This document shows positions 52,384 through 60,298 of a DNA stretch of 64,000 nucleotides, piece by piece; position 1 is the stretch's first letter; every line of letters begins with the position of its first letter. This DNA is from Clostridiales bacterium. Its GTDB lineage: Bacteria > Bacillota > Clostridia > Lachnospirales > WQUN01. Location: the NCBI GenBank assembly GCA_031287685.1, contig JAITSQ010000014.1, positions 1-64,000 on the forward strand, given 5' to 3'. The notes beneath the pieces are model-generated. The model worked only from the letters and a program-made list of their open reading frames with translations. It searched no databases and was not told the origin of the DNA. The translations under genes and the position numbers were made by a program.

Positions 52384-53706
52384 ATGAAACGAACCAAGCG
52401 ACCATTCTTACTCAAACTCTCGTCCCTGACGCTGTGCGCGGCGCTGCTGCTGACCGGCTGCGGCGGCGGGGGCGCGTCGGCCGGCTCCGGCTCCGGCAAT
52501 CAGACCGCGTCCGGGGCCGGCGGCAAGAAAACCTTGACTTTCTGGCATATCTGGGGCAGCGGCGACTCAAACTCCACAGCCGTGGCCAAGGTTATCGCCG
52601 ATTACGAAACGCTCCACCCGGACGTCAAAATCGAGGTGCAGACCTTTGAGAACGACGCGTACAAGACCACCATCCGCACGAACGTCTCCGGGGACACCGC
52701 GCCGGATATTTACTCCGCCTGGGGCGGCGGCTTCTCCAAGCCTTTTGTGGACGCGGGCAAGGTGCTCAAGCTCGACGACTACCTCACGAACGAGGACCGC
52801 GACAAGCTCGTCAGCGGCGCGCTCAAAAACTTTACCTACGATGGCGGCGTCTACGGCCTGACCTTCGGCATGAGCTGCTCGGGCCTTTTCTGCAACTCCG
52901 AGCTTTTTGAGAAATACGGCGTGCCCCTCCCCAAAACCTGGGAGGAGCTTATTTCCGCGATAGATACTTTCAAGGCCAGCGGCGTTATTCCGATTTCCAC
53001 CTCCATTAAGGAGCGCTGGGTAATCGGCATGCTCTTTGAGGCAATCGCCCTTAAGGAAGCGGGCGCGGACCAAATGTACGCCACGCTGACCAAAAACGGC
53101 GGTTCCTTTTCGGACCCCGCGTATCTTGACGCGGCGAAAAAGCTCATGCAGCTTGAGGAGATGGGCGCGTTTAATTCCGACGCGGCGGCGATTTCCCGCG
53201 ACGAAGCCGAAGTCCCCGTAAAGCAGGGCCAGGCCGCTATGTATTATATGGGCAGCTGGGCCTCCGGCTCGGTGGACGCGGAGGACTCCGTGGACGCGGG
53301 CAAGTTTAAGTTTATCCCCTTTCCGACTATCAGCGGCGCGAAAGGCCTCCCCACGGAGTTTAACGGCGGCGGCGCGGACGGCATACTCGTCAACGCCGCC
53401 ACGGCGGACCCGGCCCTCGCCGCGGATTTCGTGAAATATTTCACCGAAAACCTCTCCCGGGAGGATTATCAGGCCGGCAACTACCTGCCTACTTATAAGG
53501 ACGCGCAGGTGGACGAATCTAAAATCAGCCCGACCACGCTTGATATAGTGGACGCGACCAAAGACGCCTCGGATTTTGTGCTCTGGTGGGACACGCTGCT
53601 GGAAGGCTCGGACGTGACCACCTATCAGGACGCGCTCGACCTTATGATTCAGAAGCAGCTTACGCCGGAGCAGTTCGTCGAGGAGCTTAAGAAAATTCAG
53701 CCATAA
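52384..53706 (+). CDS. Sugar ABC transporter substrate-binding lipoprotein
   Basis: 440 residues from ATG 52384, with GGAGG upstream. The signal is a lipoprotein one: LLKLSSLTLCAALLLTGCGG, with Cys26 as lipid anchor, followed by a Gly/Ser linker. LTFWHIWGSGDSNSTAVAKV, then VIPISTSIKERWVIGM and GQAAMYYMGSW, places it in the extracellular solute-binding family 1 for oligosaccharides. It captures sugar outside and delivers it to the two permeases that follow. No ATPase gene is in the operon; a shared MsmK-type ATPase is usual. The GH3 enzyme downstream suggests xylo- or gluco-oligosaccharides. Confidence 0.92.
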   Translation: MKRTKRPFLLKLSSLTLCAALLLTGCGGGGASAGSGSGNQTASGAGGKKTLTFWHIWGSGDSNSTAVAKVIADYETLHPDVKIEVQTFENDAYKTTIRTNVSGDTAPDIYSAWGGGFSKPFVDAGKVLKLDDYLTNEDRDKLVSGALKNFTYDGGVYGLTFGMSCSGLFCNSELFEKYGVPLPKTWEELISAIDTFKASGVIPISTSIKERWVIGMLFEAIALKEAGADQMYATLTKNGGSFSDPAYLDAAKKLMQLEEMGAFNSDAAAISRDEAEVPVKQGQAAMYYMGSWASGSVDAEDSVDAGKFKFIPFPTISGAKGLPTEFNGGGADGILVNAATADPALAADFVKYFTENLSREDYQAGNYLPTYKDAQVDESKISPTTLDIVDATKDASDFVLWWDTLLEGSDVTTYQDALDLMIQKQLTPEQFVEELKKIQP

Positions 53707-53710
53707 CAAA

Positions 53711-53875
53711 AAAAGAGGGGATTGGGGCCGCCGGAACCTTTCCGCCCGGTGTCTGAGCTTGCCTGAAGAGCTTTAGGCAAGCCAGGCTCAAGCCCCTTCG
53801 CCGGCGGCCCAAAACACCGAGCAAGAAGGAGGCTTTGGGGCGCAGGCGCCTCAAAACACCGAGCAAGAAGGAGGG
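53711..53875 (+). repeat. Nested and tandem modular palindromic repeats (R7)
   Basis: An outer unit (about 53711-53821, arms GGGGCCGCCGG/CCGGCGGCCC, end AAAACACCGAG) holds in its loop a complete inverted unit (53745-53800, CCCGGTGTCTGAGCTTGCCT and its complement). A 42-nt unit follows (53822-53863, arms TTTGGGGCGC/GCGCCTCAAA), then only the first bases CAAGAAGGAGGG of another. This last piece acts as ribosome-binding site for the permease gene at 53884. Confidence 0.85.
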
Positions 53876-53883
53876 TTCCAAAA

Positions 53884-54798
53884 TTGGATAAAGTAATGAG
53901 CGATAAAAAAGCCGTGGTCATATTCCTGCTGCCTTCGTTTATCCTGTTCTGCGCGGTCATAATAATCCCGATATTTATGTCCGCGGGGTACAGCCTGACC
54001 GAATGGGACGGCACGCGGGCCAAAGTCTTTATCGGCCTGCAAAACTACAAGGAGCTGTTCAGCAGCCCCGTTTTCCTCAAGTCCATGCTTAATTCCCTGA
54101 TTATCGCGGTCGCGTCCGTGCTTATACAGCTGCCGCTCTCGCTCCTGCTGGCGCTGTGCATAGCCCACGGCGTCAAAGGGGAGAAATTCTTCATAACCGT
54201 GTTCTTTATACCCGTAATCTTGGCCAGCGTGGTCATCGGCCAGCTCTGGGCGCGCATTTACAACCAGAACGGCCTGCTCAACCTCTTTCTGCGCGCGCTG
54301 GGCGATAAAGACGCGAAAACCGCCTGGCTCGGCGGTATGAAAACCGCGCTCCCCGCCGTAATCGTCCCGATTTTATGGCAATACGTCGGGTATCACATGC
54401 TCCTGTTTTATTCCGGCATCCGCTCAATTTCCCAGGATATTTTTGAGGCCGCCAAAATCGACGGCGCCTCTTTCTGGAGAACCTGCTCCTCAATCACCAT
54501 ACCCCTGCTCAAGCCGATTATAGAAGTCTCCGTCACTTTCGCCGTGGTCGGCTCGATGAAAACCTACGACCTCGTGAAAGTCCTGACGAACGGCGGGCCG
54601 GCCTCCGCGTCGGAGGTTATAACGACGCTCCTTGTGCGCACAATGTTTTACCCCGGCAACCGCTACGGCTACGGCTCCGCTATGGCCATAGCGCTCATCG
54701 CGGAGTGTTTCCTGCTCTACCTGGCGCTTGGGCGGATTTTCCGCGAAAAGCCCGAAAAGCTCGAAAAACCCCTTAAAGACGAAAGGAGCGCCGCCTGA
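53884..54798 (+). CDS. Sugar ABC transporter permease (MalF type)
   Basis: 304 residues from a TTG at 53884. The only ribosome-binding site, AAGGAGGG, is part of the truncated palindromic repeat directly upstream. Six membrane segments. The ATPase-contact loop ISQDIFEAAKIDGASFWRTC, then SSITIPLLKP, is the EAA motif of sugar permeases. Typical start SFILFCAVIIIPIFMSAGYS, then LTEWDG. It overlaps the second permease by one base in ATGA-like fashion, so both are made together. Confidence 0.92.
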   Translation: MDKVMSDKKAVVIFLLPSFILFCAVIIIPIFMSAGYSLTEWDGTRAKVFIGLQNYKELFSSPVFLKSMLNSLIIAVASVLIQLPLSLLLALCIAHGVKGEKFFITVFFIPVILASVVIGQLWARIYNQNGLLNLFLRALGDKDAKTAWLGGMKTALPAVIVPILWQYVGYHMLLFYSGIRSISQDIFEAAKIDGASFWRTCSSITIPLLKPIIEVSVTFAVVGSMKTYDLVKVLTNGGPASASEVITTLLVRTMFYPGNRYGYGSAMAIALIAECFLLYLALGRIFREKPEKLEKPLKDERSAA

Positions 54799-55637
54799 TG
54801 AAAAAATTATCTAAGCTCAGCCCCGGGCGGGCGGTAATGTATCTCCTGCTGTCGGCGTGGGCGTTTATACAGCTTTTCCCGCTGTACTGGATGTTCACCT
54901 TCTCACTTAAGTCCAATCAGGAAATTTTCGGCGAAAACCCCGTCGGCTTGCCCAAAAACTGGCTCTGGAGCAACTATACGAACGTCGTCGAAAACGCGCA
55001 TATGCTGACGTACTTTTTCAACAGCGTTATCGTCACCGTCGCCAGCATCGCCGTCGTTTCCGTTTTCGGTATGATGGCCACCTTCGCCCTGACCAGGATG
55101 GTCTGGCGCGGGCGCGGCGCAATGCGCATGTTCTATATGCTCGGCCTGTCCATACCCATACACGCCGCGCTCCTGCCCGTGTTCATAATGCTCCGCGATA
55201 TGAAGCTCCTCAACAGCCACCTGTCGCTGGTTATTCCGTACTCGGCGTTCGCCCTCTCGATGGCCATCCTGATTTTTATCGGCTTCATCAGCGGCATACC
55301 CACGGAGCTTGAGGAATCCGCCTGCCTTGACGGCTGCTCCATATACGGCATATTCTTCCGGATAATCCTGCCGCTTATGCGCCCGGCCATTTCCGTCGTG
55401 GCGATATTTACCTTCCTTCAGTGCTGGAACGAACTGCTCTTCGCCTCCACCTACGCCACGGATTGGCATTACCGCACCATCACTGTGGGCATAATGGAGA
55501 TGACCGGCCAATTCCGCACGGAATGGGGCCCTATCGGCGCGGGGCTTATGGCGGCCACTCTGCCCACGCTCCTGACATATGTGCTGCTCAGCGACAAAGT
55601 GCGCTCAAGCCTCGTGCTCGGCGCGGTTAAGGGTTAA
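54798..55637 (+). CDS. Sugar ABC transporter permease (MalG type)
   Basis: 279 residues, six membrane segments. WAFIQLFPLYWMFTFSLKSN is the common start; the EAA loop is IPTELEESACLDGCSIYGIF, then FRIILPLMRP. It pairs with the upstream permease to form the channel. GAAAGGAG precedes the ATG. The stop TAA runs straight into palindromic repeat R8 (TAAGAAGGGGGC). Confidence 0.93.
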   Translation: MKKLSKLSPGRAVMYLLLSAWAFIQLFPLYWMFTFSLKSNQEIFGENPVGLPKNWLWSNYTNVVENAHMLTYFFNSVIVTVASIAVVSVFGMMATFALTRMVWRGRGAMRMFYMLGLSIPIHAALLPVFIMLRDMKLLNSHLSLVIPYSAFALSMAILIFIGFISGIPTELEESACLDGCSIYGIFFRIILPLMRPAISVVAIFTFLQCWNELLFASTYATDWHYRTITVGIMEMTGQFRTEWGPIGAGLMAATLPTLLTYVLLSDKVRSSLVLGAVKG

Positions 55638-55730
55638 GAAGGGGGCTTTGAGGCGCAGGCGCCTCAAAACACCGAGCAAGAAGGGGGCTTTGGTTTGTCT
55701 AAATCTTTTTAGACAAACCAAAACACCGAG
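55635..55730 (+). repeat. Two tandem modular palindromic repeats (R8a, R8b)
   Basis: R8a (55635-55676) is 42 nt with arms TTTGAGGCGC/GCGCCTCAAA; R8b (55677-55730) is 54 nt with arms GGTTTGTCTAAA/TTTAGACAAACC. They share their ends exactly (AAGAAGGGGGCTTT, AAACACCGAGCAA) but not their arms. R8a begins within the stop codon of the second permease. Confidence 0.92.
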
Positions 55731-55762
55731 CAAAAACATAACTGAATATTAAGGATGATTAA

Positions 55763-57880
55763 ATGGAAAAATACCTCGACCCCTCCCTTTCCTTTGAAAC
55801 CCGGGCGGCCGACCTCGTTTCCCGGATGACGCTCGACGAAAAAATCTCCCAAACTCTGCACAGCGCGCCGGAAATCCCCCGCCTGGGCCTCCCCGCCTAT
55901 AACTGGTGGAACGAAGGCCTGCACGGAGTGGCCCGCGCGGGCGTGGCGACGGTCTTCCCGCAGGCAATCGGCCTGGCGGCGGCGTTTGACGCGGAGCTTA
56001 TGACCCGCTTGGGCGACGTCGTCTCTACGGAGGGCCGCGCAAAATTCAACGCCAATTCCCGCCGGGGCGACCGGGACATCTACAAGGGCCTGACCTTCTG
56101 GGCGCCGAACGTCAACCTTTTCCGCGACCCGCGCTGGGGCCGCGGCCACGAAACCTACGGGGAGGACCCTTTCTTAATATCGCTCCTCGCCGCGGCCTTT
56201 ATCAGGGGAATCCAGGGCAGCCACCCTAAATACCTCAAGGCGGCGGCCTGCGCCAAGCATTTCGCCGTCCACAGCGGCCCGGAGGCCCTGCGACACGAGT
56301 TCGACGCGGTTGTGTCCGAAAAAGACCTTCGGGAGACTTATCTGCCCGCGTTCGCCGCGTGCGCGGCGGCCGGCGTTGAAATCTTTATGGGCGCGTATAA
56401 CCGCGTCAACGGAGAGCCGGCCTGCGGCAGCCGCCGCCTGCTTGCGGAAATCCTGCGCGGGGAGTGGGGCTTCTCCGGCCACGTCACGAGCGACTGCTGG
56501 GCAATCAAAGACTTTCACCTCGCCCATAAGGTGACAAACACCCCCCAGGAAAGCGTGGCGCTGGCCATAAACAACGGGTGCGACCTTAACTGCGGCAGCC
56601 TCTACCTGGCGCTTTCGGCGGCCGTCGCGGAGGGCCTCGTCTCGGAGGAGACAATAACCCGCTCCGTCACCCGCCTTATGACCACCCGCTTGAAGCTCGG
56701 CCTTTTCGACCCGCCAGAGTCCGTTTCCTGGAATTCTTTGTCGTATCTCGAAAACGACACGCCGGAGCACAGCCTGCTCTCGCTTGAGGCGGCGCGGCGC
56801 TCCCTTGTGCTGCTTAAAAACGACGGCTCCCTCCCACTTAATAAAGAAACAATTACCAGAATCGCCGTCGTCGGGCCGAACGCGGACAGCCGCGCCGCTC
56901 TTGAGGGCAACTACTTCGGCACGGCCTCCCGCTACGTGACCGTCCTGGACGGCGTGCGTGACGAAATCGGCCCGGGAATCCGCCTGCTGTACGCCCCCGG
57001 CTGCCATCTCCATAAGGAGACCGACCAGCCGCTGGCCGAAAAGCCCGGGGACCGCCTGGCCGAAGCCGCCGAAGCCGCCGCCCTCTCGGACGCGATCGTG
57101 CTTGTCCTGGGGCTTGACGCCAACCTTGAGGGCGAGGAGGGGGACGTGTCCAACGCTTTCGACGCCGGGGACAAAAAAGACCTCCGCTTCCCCGGCCTGC
57201 AGAACAAGCTTCTCGAGACCGTCTGCGCCTCCGGCAAACCCGTCATTCTCGTTAATATGACCGGCTCCGCTATGGATTTGCGCTACGCCCACGAGCATTG
57301 CGCCGCCGTTATCCAGGCTTGGTATCCCGGCGCGCTCGGCGGCCTGGCCGTCGCCCGGCTGATTTTCGGCGGCTTCAGCCCGTCGGGCAAGCTCCCCGTG
57401 ACCTTTTACGAGACCTCGGAGGAACTGCCGCCGATTGCCGATTATTCTATGCGCGCGGGCGGCGGGCGCACTTATCGGTTTATGCGCGGCAAGCCGCTTT
57501 ATCCGTTTGGCTACGGGCTATCCTACACGGATTTTGAGTACTCCGGCCTCCGCGCGCGGCGCCAGGACGGCGTCGTCTCCGCCTCCGTCACCGTGCGGAA
57601 TACCGGCGGCACGCCCGCTTACGAGACTTCTATGCTCTATCTCCACAGCGCCGACCCTCTTGACACGCCCAACCCCTCTCTCCGGGCCGTTTCGGTAAAT
57701 TTTCTTGAGCCGGGGCAGAGCGCGGAGGTTTCGTTTGAGGTTCGCGAACCTAAAGTAATCGACGAAAGCGGCGCGGAGAAGCCCATAGACGGCAGGATTA
57801 AGGTCTATGCCGGCGGAAGCGCCCCCGGGGAGCGCTCTGAGGAGCTGACCGGGCGGAAATTGCTGTTCGCCGAAGTCTGA
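55763..57880 (+). CDS. GH3 family beta-glycosidase, probably beta-xylosidase
   Basis: 705 residues; two-domain GH3 plus fibronectin III-like end. YNWWNEGLHGVARAGVATVF is the wording of exo-xylosidases and related enzymes. The nucleophile is Asp244 in GHVTSDCWAIKDF. The second domain contains LVLLKNDGSLPL, VVGPNADSRAALEGNYFGTA and LGLDANLEGEEGD; the end has YPFGYGLSYTDFEYSGL. No signal peptide, so it acts in the cytoplasm on imported oligosaccharides. It follows the sugar ABC genes and completes uptake and breakdown. Alpha-arabinosidase or beta-glucosidase activity cannot be excluded. AAGGATG precedes the ATG. Confidence 0.9.
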   Translation: MEKYLDPSLSFETRAADLVSRMTLDEKISQTLHSAPEIPRLGLPAYNWWNEGLHGVARAGVATVFPQAIGLAAAFDAELMTRLGDVVSTEGRAKFNANSRRGDRDIYKGLTFWAPNVNLFRDPRWGRGHETYGEDPFLISLLAAAFIRGIQGSHPKYLKAAACAKHFAVHSGPEALRHEFDAVVSEKDLRETYLPAFAACAAAGVEIFMGAYNRVNGEPACGSRRLLAEILRGEWGFSGHVTSDCWAIKDFHLAHKVTNTPQESVALAINNGCDLNCGSLYLALSAAVAEGLVSEETITRSVTRLMTTRLKLGLFDPPESVSWNSLSYLENDTPEHSLLSLEAARRSLVLLKNDGSLPLNKETITRIAVVGPNADSRAALEGNYFGTASRYVTVLDGVRDEIGPGIRLLYAPGCHLHKETDQPLAEKPGDRLAEAAEAAALSDAIVLVLGLDANLEGEEGDVSNAFDAGDKKDLRFPGLQNKLLETVCASGKPVILVNMTGSAMDLRYAHEHCAAVIQAWYPGALGGLAVARLIFGGFSPSGKLPVTFYETSEELPPIADYSMRAGGGRTYRFMRGKPLYPFGYGLSYTDFEYSGLRARRQDGVVSASVTVRNTGGTPAYETSMLYLHSADPLDTPNPSLRAVSVNFLEPGQSAEVSFEVREPKVIDESGAEKPIDGRIKVYAGGSAPGERSEELTGRKLLFAEV

Positions 57881-57903
57881 CTCAAGCAGCCGCGGCCGTT
57901 CTT

Positions 57904-58290
57904 AACTAAGCCTGTTTTGAAAGAAGGGCGTTTTCTTTAAGGTCGTGCGACTTCGCTATCTCCGAATATGTGTCGGCGGAGGCGCGGGCGCGGCTTCCGT
58001 TTTTGGGTGTGCTTCAAAATATTTTCGCCGCGCCCCTGCAACATCTTTCCGTACTCCGCTTTCACCGCGTTTATATCAACGGCGGTAGTTGCGGTCGGTC
58101 GGCGTTAGCTCGCCAACCGCTCCGACTTCCGCCGTTATTGACGCTGACGGCGTTGTTGGCCCGCTCGCATGGACTTCTCCGGTTATACCCGAACAACCGC
58201 ATAATCCCAAAACAATAACGACGATAAGCGGAATTAATCCATTCTTATAGAATGGGTTTCGCGTAGATACCTTCCTTAATCTTAGCTCTC
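57904..58290 (-). pseudogene. Decayed lipoprotein gene
   Basis: Leftward: a lipoprotein signal LIPLIVVIVLGLCGCSGITG followed by a Ser/Thr-rich linker (TTPSASITAEVGAVGELTPT). Two frame changes later the text goes on as DINAVKAEYGKML and ends SADTYSEIAKSHDLKENALL, near 57904. No usable start codon precedes the signal. Once a small surface lipoprotein; family not known. Confidence 0.5.
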
Positions 58291-59204
58291 CGCCGTTTTT
58301 TGCTTTACGGGATTCTTCGCAAGGAAATTACAATTTACTAAGCAAAGAACGTCAGCCATCGGCGGGCGCCTTTTCGCAAAAATTACAACCGGGTTACAAT
58401 AACTTATCCCGCGGCCTTCCTTTACCAACTTATCTCAAAAACCCTCTCAGACAAACAGACGCCATAAAATAATTCTCACTGTCCTAGGCGCCTTAAAATA
58501 AATTCTGAAATTTTACAATTAAACTTAATTAAACCGCGATTAAACTTCGCTAAACTTCCGTTTAACTCCCGTCCGGCAATCCTCCGGGCCATTGTCGATT
58601 TATGTCGAAAACTTTTTTAACGCAGCCCGCTGACAAACAGCCGGCGGGCAAGGAGGCGGCTTTGGATTGTCTAAATCTTTTTAGACAATCCAAATTCAAT
58701 ATTACCGAAAATTTGGAGGGCGCGCCCGTTCCCGCCGTACCGCGTGACAGCCAGGCATTCAGCGGACGCTTGCGGCAAATTGTCCAAAAAACAATCCCTT
58801 GACTTTCAGCGTGACTTTGCCCAAAAACCCGACCGGCGCGGCTATCCCGGTCTGCCGCTCATTTGCGGCTATCGCCCGTTTTGCCGTAAATTGCGCTCCA
58901 ACCGCCGTCGTTTTGTTCGCGGAGGTTTGCTCGGAGAGAGGGTTTCGGCGGCTTGCCGCCTTATTGATACGGCAGCAGCCGATGAGAGCAATTCGGGTGA
59001 AAAAGCGCCGAGCGTATCAACGCGGTCCGTATTTGTGCCGCCAAGCGGGGATTGAGTTCCCTGAGGTGAAATCAAGCCCGAAAAACCCGCCGAAGGCCAA
59101 AGCACCCCCGCTCGACCCCCGAGGACAATTTGCGCTTGCGGAACGCTCTAATAAAACTGTACAAAATTACAACGGGCGGCGCGGCGGACGCAAACGGCGG
59201 CAAG
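58291..59204. other. Non-coding or decayed region
   Basis: No intact gene. Many stops and AT-rich stretches up to 58600, then GC-rich text with short open frames but no recognisable protein. It contains repeat R9. Parts of 58700-59200 may be further remains of the transposase next to it, but I could not align them. Confidence 0.4.
58649..58695 (+). repeat. Modular palindromic repeat R9, right end lost
   Basis: CAAGGAGGCGGCTTT, arms GGATTGTCTAAA/TTTAGACAATCC; the AAACACCGAG end is replaced by AAATTC. The arm differs from GGTTTGTCTAAA at one base, with the matching change on the other side. Confidence 0.85.
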
Positions 59205-59259
59205 GAAGAAGAGGGCTTTGGTGTGTCTAAATCTTTTTTAGACAAACCAAAACACCGAG
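59205..59259 (+). repeat. Modular palindromic repeat R10 inside an IS5 transposase remnant
   Basis: GAAGAAGAGGGCTTT, arms GGTGTGTCTAAA/TTTAGACAAACC, AAACACCGAG; 55 nt because of one extra T in the loop. On the minus strand it follows directly after the transposase text ending VIDAS. Confidence 0.85.
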
Positions 59260-59476
59260 CAAAGAGGCGTCTATCACAAGCCATTCGAAATTCGGCCGCT
59301 CAATAAGTATTTCAAGCAATTTTTCTCATCGGCCCGCGCCGCGCCAGCGGCGGAAGCGCTGGTGAACCGTACCCGTGCGGAGAATCCCAAAAAACGCCGA
59401 GCCACGGCGTTGATAAATCGGCGGGTAACGCCCAAACTTCGCCGGTTATGCCGTGGCGGTGATAGTCGGGTTTCAT
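59260..59476 (-). pseudogene. IS5-family transposase remnant
   Basis: From ATG 59476: MKPDYHRHGITGEVWALPAD. In a second frame comes RRFINAV; in others TVHQRFRRWRGAGR and EKLLEILIERPNFEWLVIDA. Joined, these follow the N-terminal third of IS5-group transposases (T..VWAL, NRRFINA, HRRF.RW, LL..L...P.FEWL.IDAS). At least two frameshifts and loss of the segment around the W..LP motif; the rest is cut off by repeat R10. No inverted ends were identified. Confidence 0.75.
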
Positions 59477-59566
59477 TATAGAATATTTCTTGTGCAGACA
59501 CAATATAAGGCGCTTTAAAGCGGCGCAAATATTGAATAACTTTGAATATAGGCGGTTCTTCAGAGG

Positions 59567-59595
59567 TTGTAAGTTGTGGGAAATCGTGCTATAAT
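59567..59595 (+). promoter_or_regulatory. Promoter of the two-component system
   Basis: TTGTAA (59567-59572), 17-base spacer, TATAAT (59590-59595), 30 bases before the response-regulator start. Confidence 0.75.
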
Positions 59596-59624
59596 AAAAT
59601 TTATTGCGCAATCGGGGTGAGGGT

Positions 59625-60296
59625 ATGGCGAAGATACTGGTTGTGGACGACGAGGAAAAAATCCGCGAGCTAATCCTTAAATACACGAAGTTTGAAGGCC
59701 ACGAGGCTGTTATCGCGGCGGACGGAATGGCCGCTGTGGAGGCGGCGCGGCGGGAAACTTTTGACTTGATAATTATGGACGTGATGATGCCGGAGCTTGA
59801 CGGATTTTCGGCGGTTAAGGAAATCCGCAAGACCCGCGGCACGCCCGTGCTGTTTTTGTCGGCGCGGGGCGAGGAATATGACAGGATTCACGGCTTCGAG
59901 AGCGGCGGCGACGACTACGTAACCAAGCCCTTTTCCCCAAAAGAACTGATGCTGCGGATTGAGGCTATACTCAAACGCGCCAAACAGCCGGACGCGGCGC
60001 GGCGCGAATTATGGAGCAAGGAAGGGCTGTCCGCCGACGCTACCGCGCGGACGGTGACGGTGGACGGCGAAACCGTAAATATGTCGCCAAAAGAATATGA
60101 CCTGTTTTTTTATATGCTGAAAAACCGCAACATCGCCCTAACCCGCGAAAAGCTGATTGAGGAGGTCTGGGGCTATGATTTCATAGGCTTTGACAGGACG
60201 CTTGACACGCACGTCAAGCTGCTGAGGAAGTCGCTCGGGCGGTACGCGAAATTCATAGTAACCCTGCGCGGCGTGGGCTACAGATTTGAGGGATAG
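59625..60296 (+). CDS. OmpR/PhoB-family response regulator
   Basis: 223 residues from ATG 59625, with GGGTGAGGG upstream. Receiver domain: LVVDDEEKIRELILKY, phospho-acceptor Asp in LIIMDVMMPELDG, and YVTKPFSPKEL with the conserved Lys. The C-terminal winged helix (VNMSPKEYDLFFYMLKNRN, LREKLIEEVWG-like text, RTLDTHVKLLRKSLG) binds DNA repeats. The partner kinase starts three bases after its stop. The next operon downstream (VTC) has a -10 without -35 and a possible tandem site, so it is a candidate target. Confidence 0.94.
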   Translation: MAKILVVDDEEKIRELILKYTKFEGHEAVIAADGMAAVEAARRETFDLIIMDVMMPELDGFSAVKEIRKTRGTPVLFLSARGEEYDRIHGFESGGDDYVTKPFSPKELMLRIEAILKRAKQPDAARRELWSKEGLSADATARTVTVDGETVNMSPKEYDLFFYMLKNRNIALTREKLIEEVWGYDFIGFDRTLDTHVKLLRKSLGRYAKFIVTLRGVGYRFEG

Positions 60297-60298
60297 GA

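Noticed and set aside
52567-53709. Minus-strand open frame of 380 codons
   Set aside because: Antisense of the ABC substrate-binding lipoprotein gene; no motif and no ribosome-binding site.
55635-55730. Integron attC sites
   Set aside because: Conserved ends with variable stems recall attC, but the core-site sequences (RYYYAAC/GTTRRRY), gene cassettes and an integrase are all missing.
56174-57298. Minus-strand open frame of 374 codons
   Set aside because: Antisense shadow of the GH3 beta-glycosidase; Gly/Arg/Ala-rich text without any family pattern.
58799-59230. Plus-strand open frame of 143 codons
   Set aside because: It runs through repeat R10 and shows no homology-like pattern; the region is decayed.
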